A stretch of 64,000 bases of DNA. Source: Sisyra terminalis. Lineage: Eukaryota > Arthropoda > Insecta > Neuroptera > Sisyridae. The stretch is from assembly GCA_958496175.1 (NCBI GenBank), contig OY292280.1:14880001-14944000 (forward strand), written 5' to 3'. Shown here one piece after another: positions 21,801-35,200 of the stretch. A program made the translations under genes and the position numbers. Positions within the stretch are counted from its first letter, which is position 1. Every line of letters starts with the position of its first letter. The notes below the pieces were generated by a model, which was given only the letters and a program-made list of their open reading frames with translations, searched no databases and had not been told where the DNA came from.

Positions 21801-24800
21801 AAGTAGGTCCTTCACCAAGAAATTCTAAAGAACCCACCCGAAGCGTTACCACAAAATTATTGTCCGGATTAGCTCCATTTGGACCGTGCCACCCTCCATG
21901 CTTGCCTCCATAAACTCGAAAATTCGGATATCGCTGATTATCAAAGTGATGATTATAATGACGATTGTAATATCTGCGCCCATCGTAATGATTGAATCGT
22001 TGGTTAGGATTGTACATATTGTTTCGATGGAAATTATTTGGAAAATTATTTTGGTTTGGTGCATTTGGTGGGTATTGAGGATTTGGCGTCTGAGATTGTT
22101 GAGCACAATTCACCGCCGGCAAATAGACAGTCTGTTTTCCCAATTTCATAGCCAACATATTTAGCTCAACTGTCGGAGGAACGTAGCCGCGAGCACCGCT
22201 TTTGCGATTCGCTCGTGCGGTCTTCGATGGCGGATGTTTGAAAGTGGTATGCAAAAGAGCCTCACTGGCCGCTGCGTGTTGCGCCTTCTTAATACTGGAC
22301 CCTTCTGCCTGATACTTTTCCGAAGCCAATTTCAACACAACTGTGAATCGTTTTTTATGTGCCGGACCTTGTTCGCCAGTCAGGCGGTAAATGTGTTGGA
22401 TTTTATTGAAGCGAGCTAATTCGTTCACTAAACACATTGGAGTCTTTTCATTCGTATTAACCATCCCCGTTGTCGACTTGCTCGATTCGGACATGTTAGT
22501 GGTCGGAGGCGACGACAACAATGTTACTGTTGCATTTGTATTGACACCATTTCCGACCGTATTCGAGTGCTGTTGAGTTTGAGAAGTCAGTTTCGATGCC
22601 AACTCTACCGGACCTTTGTTTGAATCAGATTCTTGTTGAGTTGTTTGATTATACATAGTTGGACTTGCTTGTGGTGATTGCTGGACACTGGCTGATTGGT
22701 GAATGCTCATAGTTTGAGGCAGTGAAGGAATACTTTGAACTGGTACAGACACTAGCACCCCTAATAAACAAGAAAAAAAAAACACATTATAAACTTTCCA
22801 AACAACACACATCTACTTCGATAAACAACACAACAACATAAAAACCCAACTAAACTAATATCTTTTAGAATACAAATTTCCATGGCTTTTTTGATTATTA
22901 TCATTAAAAAAATATTTCCTCCATTCACTGTATACGCTTGGATCACTATTTAGCGCTCTGTAAATTTCGTGATAGGGTACAAGTAGCGCTTTGAAGCGCC
23001 GTGAGCGTTCAAAGTTATTAAAATGATAATGATAAGAGTTCAATAGTAATTAAGAGCAAGTTTTCAACTCTTCTTTATCCTCAACATGGTTTCTTGTTCA
23101 AAATTCAAAAGGATAAGCTAAAAACATTCATTGATTCTGATTTTTGTTCAACTAATCCATTGAATCCGCATAGGTACGAGTGTAATGAGGGATGACACGA
23201 TATTTGTATTCAATTCAAAAAGTAGTTGATATCGAAAGAAAAGTATCGAAAAAACACTTTACTACTATCGTTTTATCTCTGACGATATATATATGACAAA
23301 TAAATTATACATCTGTGAATCTTTTTAGAATCTATTATTGAATTACTTTCGTTAATTTCATCTTATCAACTCAAAATGGTAATGTTTGTTAATCAGTCTA
23401 TCCGTCAAAAGACATCCAACATGAACAGGAGGAGAGGGTCGAAAACGTGACATAGTGGAACATGGTGCAAGAAAAGAATCTTTTATACAATTTATTATAT
23501 AAAAATCACTAGATAGGATATGAATGATCAACATAACAGAATAATGTGCATGATTTGGATTGTATTCTGAAAAATACGAGATTTATACAATCGGTTATTA
23601 CTTAATTTGAAATAAAATTTATAAAAATCGATTAGGCCATAAAATACATGGATTACTCAAAGACTGGTTATTAATTAGTCACCCATAGGAGCTAGGATGA
23701 TGACGTCATATCGTGATGACTAAATAATATTTCTCGATTACATATAGCGCACAATAACATCAATTGACAAAGTGTGTGTGACTACTATATAATGTGACTA
23801 TTAAGAGTTCGATGATTTCCAATGTTTATGAGCAATCCATGTACTACATAGTTTAAACATCACAAACTACACTCAAAAGTCAAAATCAGAGAGGTCATAT
23901 CAAGTCAAGAGGACAATCGAAAATAATCACTGTACGTTGAAGTAAATGAGCAAGTCAACTTTATTTTTCTGTGAAAATAACGAAGTAAACTAATAGTAGA
24001 AAACAAAACTTCTAAAAAGCACATTGTAACATTTATAAGCCATTACTAGCCATTTCTTTCCTCTATGATTTTAAACCTTAATTATTGTTTTTTTCAATAA
24101 ATACTAAAATTACACATTCAAATGTTTCTCAATAAACAAAAAATATATTTGTGAGACTTTGTTTCTCTGTGATTTTAGTACAACTTCTACAACGAATTTT
24201 CTGTTCTGTTAGTTTAAAGAAATAATTAATAATTTGGTTAGTATTAATGGTTAGCGATGTAAGTACAGTTTCAAGAAGCAATAAATATAGCAATCGTATT
24301 TTTAATAATTTTCAAGTTAGCACAAAATTTTAGTCAACGAAGTTTAATTTTCAATCAATTATAAATGAGATTTTAAATGATTGTAAGTTAATTACTAACA
24401 ATTAGTCGTTTCATCATGATAATTGATATAAACAATTTAGCTGAAATAATGACATTTTTTTGCAATAATAGGATTTTAGTAGGTTGCAATGTTTTTAAAA
24501 ATTGTACTGGATAATCCGAATTGTAGACGGGTAGTGATTGAAATAATTAAGAAAATGGAACGAAAGGAGTTGATCTTGTGGATAAAAACTTCGAATTCGC
24601 TAGAGCTTTGTCGATAATATGAGTTTGGTTGACGAGAAGAGCTATAGTTTTTATTACTTTACAACTATTATTTGTCAAATGACGATTTTTAGCAAATTTA
24701 TTGTTTTCAATTGGAAATGTTTGGAACCAATCGGTTGAAATATAAATTTGCTAGTGAGTTTTCGCAAAGTTAACTTATTCGTGAATATCAAGTACAATAT

Positions 24801-27029
24801 ATTAAGAACAGCAATTTACTCGCGCTCGCAAAGCATTAATAGCTGGATAGCTAATAAATATTAGTTCTAATGCCTTTCGGAGGTAGTTAGTTTATTATTG
24901 TAGTGCATGGTGTAACTTTATGTGTAAATAAATATAAAATATCCTTTGTAGATAAATCCTACACTTATCTTAGTCCTTTAAATATTCGTATTTAACAAAT
25001 CTGTGCAAATCCTCGAAAAAGTTAAAACATAATATATTTAACACTCGTAAAAAATAATCCATGTTTGACTAATTGTAAATAATTAAAATTGTAACCATAC
25101 AATGTAGGCGAATTAATTTTTCAATCCCAAATCCGCCTCTTCCTCACTTTGCATTCCTCTATTCCTAAAATAACAATTCAGATTTCTCCTTTATCCCTCT
25201 GAACATGCAACTCAGATTTGTTTTTTCCACTCGACAATGCGATTTCCTACTGTAGTTAGATATGCAAGTTGTTGGCTAGAGTTGTGGTAAGTTTAAACCT
25301 TGCACCAATTAAAAAAATGGATAAAATGTTAGCTAGATTATATAGAAAATTAAGGTAGAAATTTTAGATTTTAACAAGTTTTTTGTTCGAAGTTAATTTC
25401 ATCAGGTATTTTAGAAACATTAAATGCTCCTTGAGGTATTAAGAATCGATTACTTTGGAATCTTCCAATTTCCAGTAAATGTCTATATTATACATTTCAG
25501 TGATTCGTCATTTTTACTATTTAAAAAATACATACAATATATTGTGATCTAATTTATATAAAATATAATTTACAAAAATAAAGTATAAACACAACGGGCT
25601 CATGTCCCTTCTAGAACCGTCAAATTTGGCAGCGTTGCATTTTCTACATTGTTTTAAATATAATTCGCGAATAAATCGGCCTAAATGAAAACTTCGCCTC
25701 TAAAGAGAGAATTATACCATATTAAAACTGTTTGTCCAATTTGTTTTTGAAAGTTCAGATTTGTTTAAAAAGAGAAAACAACAAGTGCATAAAGATCGCA
25801 AGAAAAGTTCACCAAGGATGTGATCTATTTTACACTCTTCTTAACACATACATATGTTCATAAATGAAAAGAATATGGAGACTTCAGAATAGATGGACAA
25901 ACCATCAGTCTTCAAATACTCTCTGAGAAAAAGAATTCATACTTGATGTTGTAGAAAAATAATTAGAATATCTTAAGAAAAACAAGAATTTAATTCCTGG
26001 ATTTGTTGAAAAGAGGAATAGACTTCGCCGGGGATAAACAACACAGAAGAGAAGAATTGAACTAGGAGGAAAACTAACCCTGCCGTTAGGCAGAAAAAGG
26101 GCCAAAATGAATAAATTTTCTCTTTTTGCCAAATCTAACTTGCCACAAGGTTTTTTTCGTGAAATTTCATAGCTAACATTTTTCCAAATCATTTTTATTA
26201 ATAAACTGTGCAAGTTTTGACTAAACTCTAAAATGGCTTAAACACTAAAATTATGATTTTATTTTCTAAAAATCTCATTTATATTTGAAGTTGATGGAAA
26301 CTATCGATTGAACGAATCGATCGATTGATTTTTTCAACAAACCAAATGTGAAATCGTACCTTCAATGCACCCAGTAGGTCCAAAAATTTTCGCTAATTCA
26401 GCCGAGCTAAGTTGTCCTAAATTGGCTTCGACATTTGTCATCAAACAAAAAATATAATACACAATGAAAATAACAAATCGTTTCGTCCATAACGTGTCAC
26501 CTAAACGGAAAAAAGAAATAATAATAGCGCGCGATTAATTTCGATATCTATGGATAACGTGTGTCCATTTATTATTGAAATCATTACGGGAAATATGATT
26601 TTTTTTATTTAATCTCGCGATCAGTATATCTATTAAGTAAGATGCTTAATTAAACAGTGTGTAAAAAGTTAATATCACTTACCCTGTGGGGACACTGGCG
26701 ACGCGCCAGGAACCCCCAACATAATTGGATGTCCACGCTGTTGGTTTTGCATTAATCTATGTTGACCACCAATCCTAAAAATAACAAATATATTATATAC
26801 ATGCATATATGTCTATATACATAAGAGTGCGAAATTCAATAAAACTGGTTTTCTATAGGGTAGGAGTCGAGTCTTTTGTCCGAAAGCAGGGTGGTTTAAA
26901 GGGGTTGTTTTGATTTTTATTTAATATTTGTCTTGAAGTATTAATAAAGAAATGCAGTGACAAATCGAGCGACGAGACTAACCTGTTTGGATCTCCTCTT
27001 TGAGGGATCGTATGATGATGGTGCATCAT
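18862..27029 (-). CDS. stau: Staufen, double-stranded RNA-binding protein
   Basis: Coding exons: 26983-27029, 26683-26774, 20587-22760, 19989-20122 and 18862-18946, total 2532 bases = 843 aa; all phases close. An in-frame TAA lies just upstream of the first of two ATGs (27029). Five dsRNA-binding domains are visible: about residues 152-221 (GPAHKKRFTV, KKAQHAAASEALL), 241-383 (split by an ~85-residue Asn/Tyr/His/Pro-rich loop, as in fly Staufen), 417-485 (GLAHKKSFITVCRVADLVTE, the strongest RNA-binding type), 526-594, and C-terminal 732-815 (SQLLGFQTQFSDF ... ESHDAAALSALRIL), which in flies binds Miranda. Staufen carries mRNAs such as oskar, bicoid and prospero along the cytoskeleton and is also used in insect RNAi. 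A 47-codon optional exon (26360-26500) fits the reading phase between the second and third exons. The mRNA leader begins upstream (exon at 27654-27704 likely). Confidence 0.97.
19104..19473. repeat. MITE with GGTTGTTTTCCAATTAC ends
   Basis: Perfect 17-base terminal inverted repeats (19104-19120 and 19457-19473), flanked on both sides by AGA, a possible 3-bp target duplication. Just inside both ends are copies of a GCATTATGC/GCACTATGCG-type motif. The sequence is 370 bases, non-coding, and in the staufen intron between the last two coding exons. Confidence 0.75.
19640..19845. repeat. Fragment of MITE family M2
   Basis: It shares CAACAGTTATACTGTTTAAA-like end sequence, GTGCGGTC-TATTTATGTA, AATTTACATTTGAACA, CCCAGATACGTAT and TCGATTGCCAAGCAA with the full element at 50755-51045. 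The second inverted end is missing. Confidence 0.65.
23637..23858. repeat. MITE family M1, copy 2
   Basis: Left AAATACATGGATTACTCAAA is mirrored by TTATGAGCAATCCATGTACT at the right, and TTAATTAGTCAC mirrors GTGACTATTAA. The centre carries TGACGTCA (23701-23708). It sits in the large staufen intron. Confidence 0.65.
23859..26359. other. staufen large intron
   Basis: Intronic AT-rich DNA between exon 20587-22760 and the upstream exons. A partial MITE-M3 end is at about 25613-25760 (GCGTTGCATTTTCTACATTG, TTCGCGAATAAATCGG). No nested gene was recognised; the 102-codon minus ORF at 25905 has no support. Confidence 0.5.
26360..26500 (-). other. stau: staufen optional (cassette or alternative first) exon
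   Basis: Acceptor TTTTTCCGTTTAG/GTGACA and donor TTGAAG/GTACGA bound 141 bases = 47 codons, open in the phase that both neighbouring staufen exons require (1 base in, 1 base out). The frame reads TLWTKRFVIFIVYYIFCLM, a hydrophobic stretch, then TNVEANLGQLSSAELAKIFG. Inclusion would make an 890-aa form. Alternatively an internal ATG (at the CLM position) could start a shorter isoform from another promoter. I know of no counterpart in fly Staufen. Confidence 0.5.
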
Positions 27030-27653
27030 AGTCGACTCTTACCCTCGGAAACAAACTTCGGGTTATGCTCTAAAATGAAAAATAATTCAATTACATTATG
27101 TCAACGAAAATTACACATTTTCAAATGAAATTAAGTTAACTATTTAACAAAAATATATGTATTATTTATTGGTAATACCGACGACTTCATTTGCATGACA
27201 CTATACGTCTATAACATTAAAAATGGTCAATTTTCACATAAGTCTATATCTGCTGCTATTCCATTTATAGATAATGGAATAACACCGTTCATAATCCAAC
27301 ATGTTTTCATTTTCTCAAAATTCCAACATAATTTCATTTATATAGGTAATCATTCACATTCAAAACTGTAAACAATGCCCATGTTTCATTGAGTGCCGAA
27401 ACTGAAAGTTCAATCGAACAGTACGAGAAATATTAAGAAGTTCAACTAACTAAAAAACGATCCTTGATACAGTAACAATAAGAAAAAGTAGCTAAACGGA
27501 AACGATCAATATTGGACATGGGAAAAATAATTGGAATCCTAGATCTGTTCCAGAAAAGAGTCAACTGTTTCAACCTTAAGGACTAATCCTAATGCTAACA
27601 GAAGGTTTAACACTAATGGCTCACTTAAGAACTTGTGTAACGTATAAGTTTAC

Positions 27654-27704
27654 CTCCGCTACTCGAAAGTCTGATCGCACATTCGACTTCGGTCAAATTG
27701 ACTA
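27654..27704 (-). other. stau: Probable staufen 5' UTR exon
   Basis: 51 bases between CATTTTCAG and GCGGAG/GTAAAC, non-coding, upstream of the ATG exon, which itself starts after a TTTCATTTTAG acceptor at 27070-27071. The first exon and promoter were not located. Confidence 0.45.
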
Positions 27705-30418
27705 CTGAAAATGTAAGAACGAGAGTATCGTTAGTTGAGGAATGAACAACGATGGATTGCTGCTATAACTACTATAGTGTACATATTTTTATTTTTTTAC
27801 TGTTTCGATAGTAAATTTGAAGAATTGTTGGTGTTTGACTTTAAGATGATTAATAGAGTGCATTTTTACTTCTGCTGTAATTGCAAGCAGGACCAACTTA
27901 GTTTACGTTCCGAATTCAACTCCGGAATTCAGGCGTTACTCCAGTAAATAAATATATTATATGAGTTCATTTTTTTTATCATCAAATACTAAATTAGATG
28001 CAATTTAATGACACTGAGTTTTCACTATATGTATGAGGTTTCGAAAAATATATTTAGTATTCACTGGATTGTATTTAACATAAAATTGTAGAAGTAGGAG
28101 CCGGTATAAATTCTTGTGACTCCGACTCCGGCTCCGCTAAAAAAAAAAAAAAAAAAAAAAAAAAACAAACATTTTAGCTTCAGTTCTTCTACAATCGTTC
28201 GGCTTTCTAACTCTGGTTGTAAAGCTCTGGGCTGTTCAACGTCAACTTAGAAGCACAGAACCGCACAAAAAATTTTTTTGCTGATATATTTGTGAGTTAC
28301 ATAAGTGATTGGGAAGATGTGATCAAACAGATTATCGAAAATAAACGATTTCTAGAATTGCTTCAAGAAACTGTCCATCAATAAAGAAAGTGGACACAAT
28401 TGTTTAATTTGATAAAGCATGATGTTAGACTCTAGTTGTTAATTTATGTTGAATCAAGTAAAGGGAATAGTTAAAAATTTCATATGTAGCTACTTAAAAA
28501 ATAACGCATAAGTTACAACAATTTAAACCGATGTCGGAATTAGTCACATTTGGCTCCGAAGCTGGAGCCGGAGTTTTATCTAATCTAATCTAGCTCCTCA
28601 GTGTTGTTTAGTATATGTAACGGAGAAACCAATTGTAAACATAAAATATTGGAGAAAATTATAATTACCATTTATGTGAATTTTATTTAAAGAAAAAAAA
28701 TATATTTTCTGGTAAAACCAAAAAGGTTAATGAAACAACACTAAAATTAATAAATCTCGGTAAATCATGTTAAAAATATTATAACCAAAATTACGGTTGA
28801 ATTACCTACAGTTTTTACGTGTTGTGTATATGTAAAAAATACCGGTACTTGAAAGAAAAACTATAAAAAGAAAAGAAATGTAAATACAAGTTAAACAAAA
28901 ATTAGTTTGAAAATGACAAATTATAAAAATTGAGCATTTTGATTGCATTTTGTTATTCATTTGTTTTTCGTTGTTTTTAATCAACACTACCAAATGAATC
29001 ACGCCAAATGAAACAAATCGAACTTATATTTTTAACAGCAAAAATAAAGAATTATTAAAACATTAAGTCGAGAAATTATCGTTTGAGTGATAGAATATAT
29101 TTTTGTTGTCCAATGACAGAATATTCACTTGCGTTTTTTCTTTTTGGGAAACTGTAGAGATGAAATTTGTTAGTTTTGTTCTCAAGTTATAAATGAATTT
29201 GCCACTAATCTATATATTGCTGGAATATAATTCCACCGTTTATTACAGATAATAATAATGATTTCGGTTTTTTTTTCGGGCAATCAAATCCCATATAGCA
29301 CAGTTCGATTCGTTCCGAACGAATTTCATAAGACAATCAAATTACTTACCCTCTGTCAATTCTATTTAAAAAGTAATTGGAAATATTTTCTAGCAATTTC
29401 TGTTGAAATAGACTTAAACAAAACAGCACTTTTCACGCGTATTTTCTTTGCGAACAGATAGAAAATGATTTTTATGAACATGCAGCCATGTTCTCTATCT
29501 TTTTACTGTATTTCTTATTACACTGCTATCATCCGGCAGAGGGAATTCACTCGGCAAACAAGAACACGCTTATCCATCCCTCTGTTGTATGACGAAAACA
29601 GACAATTTAGCGGTACATTTATGGAAACTGAACATGATCTATCCGACTCGACATAACTAAAAACAAACAGATCGGTAATATTCGGCAATATACTATCAAC
29701 TAATTCAAACAATAACGGAAAATCCCGAACATATCTCACTAAACAATATACTAAAATTAATGATTGGTTTTTACATTGAAGATAGCTAAGGAAAACGATA
29801 TATGGTTATCATTCTGTCAAAAAGAAAAGTTAAACAAGAATTGTATTTAATTTTGAATAATTTTTAACGATTTTATTCAAATTAAAAAAAAATTCGTTAA
29901 TATTTTTTTCGTTCCTTTATTATCACTTATTTACAATTGGTTTCTTAAAAAAAATGTTTTGTCATAAAAAATAAGAGCTAATAAAATAAGTACATTAAAT
30001 GTATATGCTTTCTGAAACTTGAAAGTTGAATATAAAATATATAAGCTTGATTAAAAAAAATGCGATAAGTTATCTGTCTTTAATTTAAATATTGTATTTA
30101 AAAAAAAAATATTTTCTCAACTTGTTGTTACGGAAATGAAGAAGTGTAATGTGCAATATGTAATTACACCTCAAACTAGTAATTTCAACTTTATCAGGCT
30201 AACTATTCATAAAAACAATTACTAATAACTTTCAAAATTAAGTAGTTTGAATTTTGTTGCAAACCATTATGATCTGCTTTTAAAGTTAACCAATTGATTT
30301 TAATTTTCTAGTTGTTTTCCCGACAAACAAAAATAGTTTACTGATACTATTCTTATTAAACAAACCTATTGTTATTCTTCTGTTGTATATTTTAAACTGT
30401 ATAAACAATATATAAAAA
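27705..30418. other. Upstream region of staufen
   Basis: No gene is supported. A run of ~27 A's begins near 28139. At about 28095-28250 GGAGCC-GG-, CTCCGACTCCGGCTCC and GCTCTGGGCTGT resemble a degraded copy of the hAT-like element at 38888. The patch 29460-29740 is less AT-rich and could hold the staufen promoter or first exon, but nothing decides this. Confidence 0.4.
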
Positions 30419-30610
30419 CTAGTAACCACCCGTGAAATATTCACAATCAACACTGACACAATTGACAAAGGTCAAAAATTGGCAATTGAATAAACCTGAA
30501 CTGACAGTTGAAACCATAACAACATTTAAATAAAATAATTTAGTTAAAATTTGAAACAATGATTGTATTTCACTCGCACATACGTGTTTATAATCAAAAT
30601 TCTTTTAAAA
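30419..30610 (+). repeat. Interspersed repeat R5, copy 1
   Basis: ACCCGTGAAATATTCACA, CACTGACACAA, GACAAA, CTGACAGTTGAAAC and CACATACGTGTTTA are shared in order with 40147-40330 and, reversed, with 49165-49365. About 190 bases, non-coding. Confidence 0.65.
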
Positions 30611-32263
30611 ATTTGTCTTAACAGGGAAACAAAACTATCCTCAGCGATTTCAGAATCCTAATCATTATTGCGATTTAAACCTTAAAAAAGGGTTTTTAAA
30701 AAGAAAATAAGTTTCAAACTAAAACATTTCCCTCAATGAGTTTAGAATTTAAGTTTTTATTGATTTATTTTATTTTTTTAATACATACGAACGATTTCTG
30801 TGGTTAATCTATATGTTCACATATAGATCCGCTAAAGTACAGTATTTCTATATGTGATATAATATACAAGTCTTGTAATGGATCATTTTGATAATAAAAT
30901 AGGTGAAATGCTCCATTTTGTAAATTTTCTTTTTCCGTAAATATTAAACGTTTATATGAGAATGAAGAAAATGGCTTTTTCGTTTTTCCAGTCCTTTACC
31001 CTTTTTTATCCATCCAGTCGCTAAAAAAAAAGATTTCTTGATTTTTTTGCGTCTTAAATATAACAAAAATAGACAATTTGTCCTCTAACTCAGGGATGTA
31101 TTCTTTGTAAACTAGTTTTTAGAATCCTTTTTTACCAAATAGGAGTTATTATCCACGTTGCTTTCTCTCTGGATATCTAACCCATACACATGTCTTTTGA
31201 CAAATTTCATAGCATTCATAAATTTATGTAGACCTGAATCTGGTTTTGAAATTATAATTTTTCTGACCGAATGTTTTATCACTAATGTATCACTATTCTC
31301 AGATGAAAATACACATTTTTTCTCTATCCTGCGATTTTTATTTATTTTATCTGGAAGATAAATGTCACTACCTAGATGTGAAAATACCGGTCCTTAATAT
31401 TTTGAATACTTGGATACTGAGCTAAAGTTGCGCTTGGTTATTCTGGTCAAATGGTATAATTGAATGAAAAATAAAACTCAAAATTCTGGTGACTCATAAA
31501 AAATTTTGTGCTAAAACCAATTTTTCTTATCAAAACAATATTATACCTTGGAATTAGAAAGGCCTAGAAAATATTTTCATAGAATCCTTACAGATTTGCA
31601 CATTTGGGATTTTTTTCTGGTCTTTTTTGACGAATTTTATTTTTCTAAAATAGCTTTTTCTGCTTCTAAAAGGCTAGTGGGTATAATCGACTGGAAAATC
31701 AAAAGTGCGTTATTTTTTAATATGAGATAAAAGAAAATTTGGAAACAGAGATGTTTCACCTACTTTAATTAAGAAACCCTTTAAAAATATTTTTCTTATT
31801 ATTACTTTGTATCAATTTATATACAATTTCAAAAAATCATTTACGAGGGAGCATCAATTTATTATTCTTATGATTCTATATAATATTTTCGTTGACCCCC
31901 AATACTTTGGAAAGAACAAACGTTTAATTTTTAAAATGAGTGACACATATTTTAAATTTTTCCGTATAAATGAAAGTATGAAGCGCGTATAAACATTTTT
32001 TTAAAATATTGTTTTACCAAATTAATTATAGTTTAAAAAAGTTATAAATTCGATTTCTTTTCAATTTGAAAAATTAAAAAATTGTACTACAATAAGCATT
32101 TGAATTATAGTGATGAAAGAAAAATTTTGTTACAAATAAAGAATTCAATATATAAAAGATCGATATGTGATTTGTTTCATAAATGCTTATACATATTTTT
32201 TGGATAAAACAATGACGTTTGTGTGTCGAATTCATGGGGAAAAAACTTAACATAATTTTCTTG
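30611..32263. other. Intergenic between staufen and IntS6
   Basis: AT-rich, likely including the IntS6 3' UTR near its right end. Plus-strand ORFs of 60-67 codons have no recognisable products. Confidence 0.4.
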
Positions 32264-35200
32264 TCACATATTCATAACATGAGATTTAGCCATATGATTA
32301 GCAATTAAAAATTGGTTTATTATTTTTGACAATTTTTCTCGTTTGAATCGTAATGCTTCTTTATAGGCATGACGAATGATTACTTCCTGAACGGATAAAT
32401 CTCCTTTCAACAATGTGAAATGGCTCAAAAGATCGTTATAATCTAAAAAAAAAGTATAACGTTAGTTAATATAACCATAAATGTTTTTGTTTCTATATTA
32501 CTTTTCCCCGGCTTGCGAATATCTTGAAATAACATTTTCTTAATTTTTAAATTATGAACTTCCACTTCTAAACTGTTTTCTGCACAAAGAACGATTGGTT
32601 TGCTTTCTTTTATATCAGTTTCGTTGTCGATTCCGTTTTTGATCACTTTTTTGTCATTGCAATTAAGGTCGGAACAATTTTCTGGCACAGCTGCGTCAAT
32701 TTCTAAGGCTATCGCATTGGTCGATGCAATATTTGATGGAATTGTTGGCTTTTCGGCTTCAATCAATATCATGGCAATCTCTTCCGGGTTTAAATTATAG
32801 GATGATTGAATTGCATCGTTTGAATTTGTTAAAGAAACTGGTACAGGACTCGGTGCTCGCACTGTTGATAGCGTTTCTTCTGAATCGTTCAAAAATTCGT
32901 AACTGACGTCTAAACTTATGTTGTGATTTTCAGTAAGATTCGCTTCTTCAGATTTCAAATGTTCAATGTTGATAGTTTCTTCTTTAGGTTTAACTGAAAA
33001 TTGATTTATAAATTATTTTTTATAAATATTTCAATCAGCTCGAAAGTGAACATTTCGATATTCATGACACATGATTTATGTATATACTAGACAGTGTATT
33101 TTTTTTATTTTTTCATTAAAAGGCTACTTTACGGTAGAGTGTGACTGGATGTCAACTAATCTTAACATCAAAGGACAAATATCTAAAATCATCCGTTTTT
33201 TGAGCAATTGGATAAAAATATCTTTTTATCATAAAAACTTCATATCAAATCCAAGATTGTGTGACCCAACTCTGCTTCAGTTGGACCACCAGGACATAAA
33301 CTGGGGAACATCTACAAGGACCCAATTGACTGCCTGCTTAGATTTATCTCAGAAGCAGATTCCTGATTTACTAAAGCTAAGGACGCCTTTGAGCGCAATA
33401 GTTCTTCTAGGACGCAACTCAGTGAAACCCTCAAGAAAGACCACAGTTTCCATTCCCAAATTAATTATTTTCTTCCTTTGAATGATGCTCATGATTCATT
33501 TGGAAAAACTACTTCTTTTGGAAGACATGATTAGCAAGCAAAATGGCTTTGTCGATAAATTGATTCGGCGCAAAACATTTTTGACTCTGTTGTATATTTT
33601 GAGTACTGTCTTGGCAAAGTGGGGGAATAAAGTTGCGCAGTACTCATAAAAATGAACCACGTACATAACTTTCGATTCGTGTAAAACTGAATAACATAAC
33701 TGTAGTTAACATTAATTAGATTAAAAAATAATAACAATGTCTAGTGCTTCACTTATGAACATAAAATTAGTGAATAGACTAAGAGATAGATGTGCAAAAA
33801 ATTAATAATAAAACTGATTCCCCAATGACTATAGTTCAATGATTGCCCACAAAAAAAAAAAAACAGTTATAATAAAGACAAAATGCTAATTATTACACTT
33901 TTTAAAGTTTGATAAAAATATCGTGAGTATCTAATAAAATTGTTATTTTAATGTCTTAAGTTGTAAATTATTAAATAAAATAAGGTAAACCTAATAAAAT
34001 TAGCTAATGCGCACTTGTCGTGCGCAGTTAATTCAATTATTGTGTGGTTGTTCAAAAACGAAAACCTTAGATATGTTCACTTTTTTAACTTATTTTATAT
34101 ACCTTTGGATTCTTCAGTTGCTTCTAAAATAATAGAATTTGTTTCCAATTGTAAAGTTGGAGAAGCTGATCGAGATAATGATGGTCGACGTACTACCATT
34201 TCTTTAGGAATAGGTCCAGGTCTTCGTTTGTTTGGAAGTTGTTTTATATCAGGTGGAATTCCGATACGCTTCATTCCTTTATTAGCTCCAGGAGAAGAAT
34301 TACCTGCCGATCCTCCAACCAAATCAATATCAGCCTCATCCACCATCATCCTCTTATCAATCTTAAACGGATTTCCAAACATATGCTGTCGCACTGGAGT
34401 ACTTTCAATTTCCCGTAAAGGAGGCGGCATACGTTTCAAATACTCCTGATAGTTACCCATTTGATTGACCGGTAGACTATGTGTGAGATCGTCATCGATT
34501 AATTTCATTCGATTAAATGATTGTAAAAAGTTTGCACGCATCCGAACTACTTGGTCTAGTAAATTGTTTCGATGTATATCAAACGGATTTCGATAACTTT
34601 TTGTGTTGACATTTGGTCTGGAAGCTGGCAATCCGACGACAAATCCACCATATTCATTCAATTGATCCCGCATTGAAATAAATTTGTCGGCAAGATCTGG
34701 ATGGGTAGCCAAGTCTCGTTTTAGTGCAGCTTTTGGTAAAACGCGAACTCGACTTGATCCCGAACTTGTTCCATTCGCATTAGCTTTTGCCACGGCATTT
34801 TGTTTGCTTAATACATCATTACAAAGACGATCAAATTCGATTTTTGCTTGATTTTTCAATTTTTTCAAATAGTTCATGACAGTGAAACTAAGGGCTGTAT
34901 CACAACTGTCTGGAATCAAGGTTTGGGCTAATGAATTCGGAGCACCCATACGAATCAATGCACGTCTTAAAGGCTGAAATTGAATACATTTTATAGTTCT
35001 GCTCACCCTCAGTGTCTCCCATTTAAACTTTGGTAAAAGAAATAGGCGAGGAAATCTAGCAAAAAAGGCCAAGAGTTCGAAAAAAGATACTTCAGTAGAA
35101 GCGAAATATAGCCTAAAATAGTACATAATTTTGAGACGGTAAATGAAATATTCGTTTTTTGCTGAGTTATATATAAAATCAGCCATATTTGGTTAATCGG

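Noticed and set aside
20698..22576. Several plus-strand ORFs of 60-117 codons opposite the staufen exon
   Set aside because: They are antisense shadows of a long conserved coding exon with five dsRNA-binding domains on the other strand.
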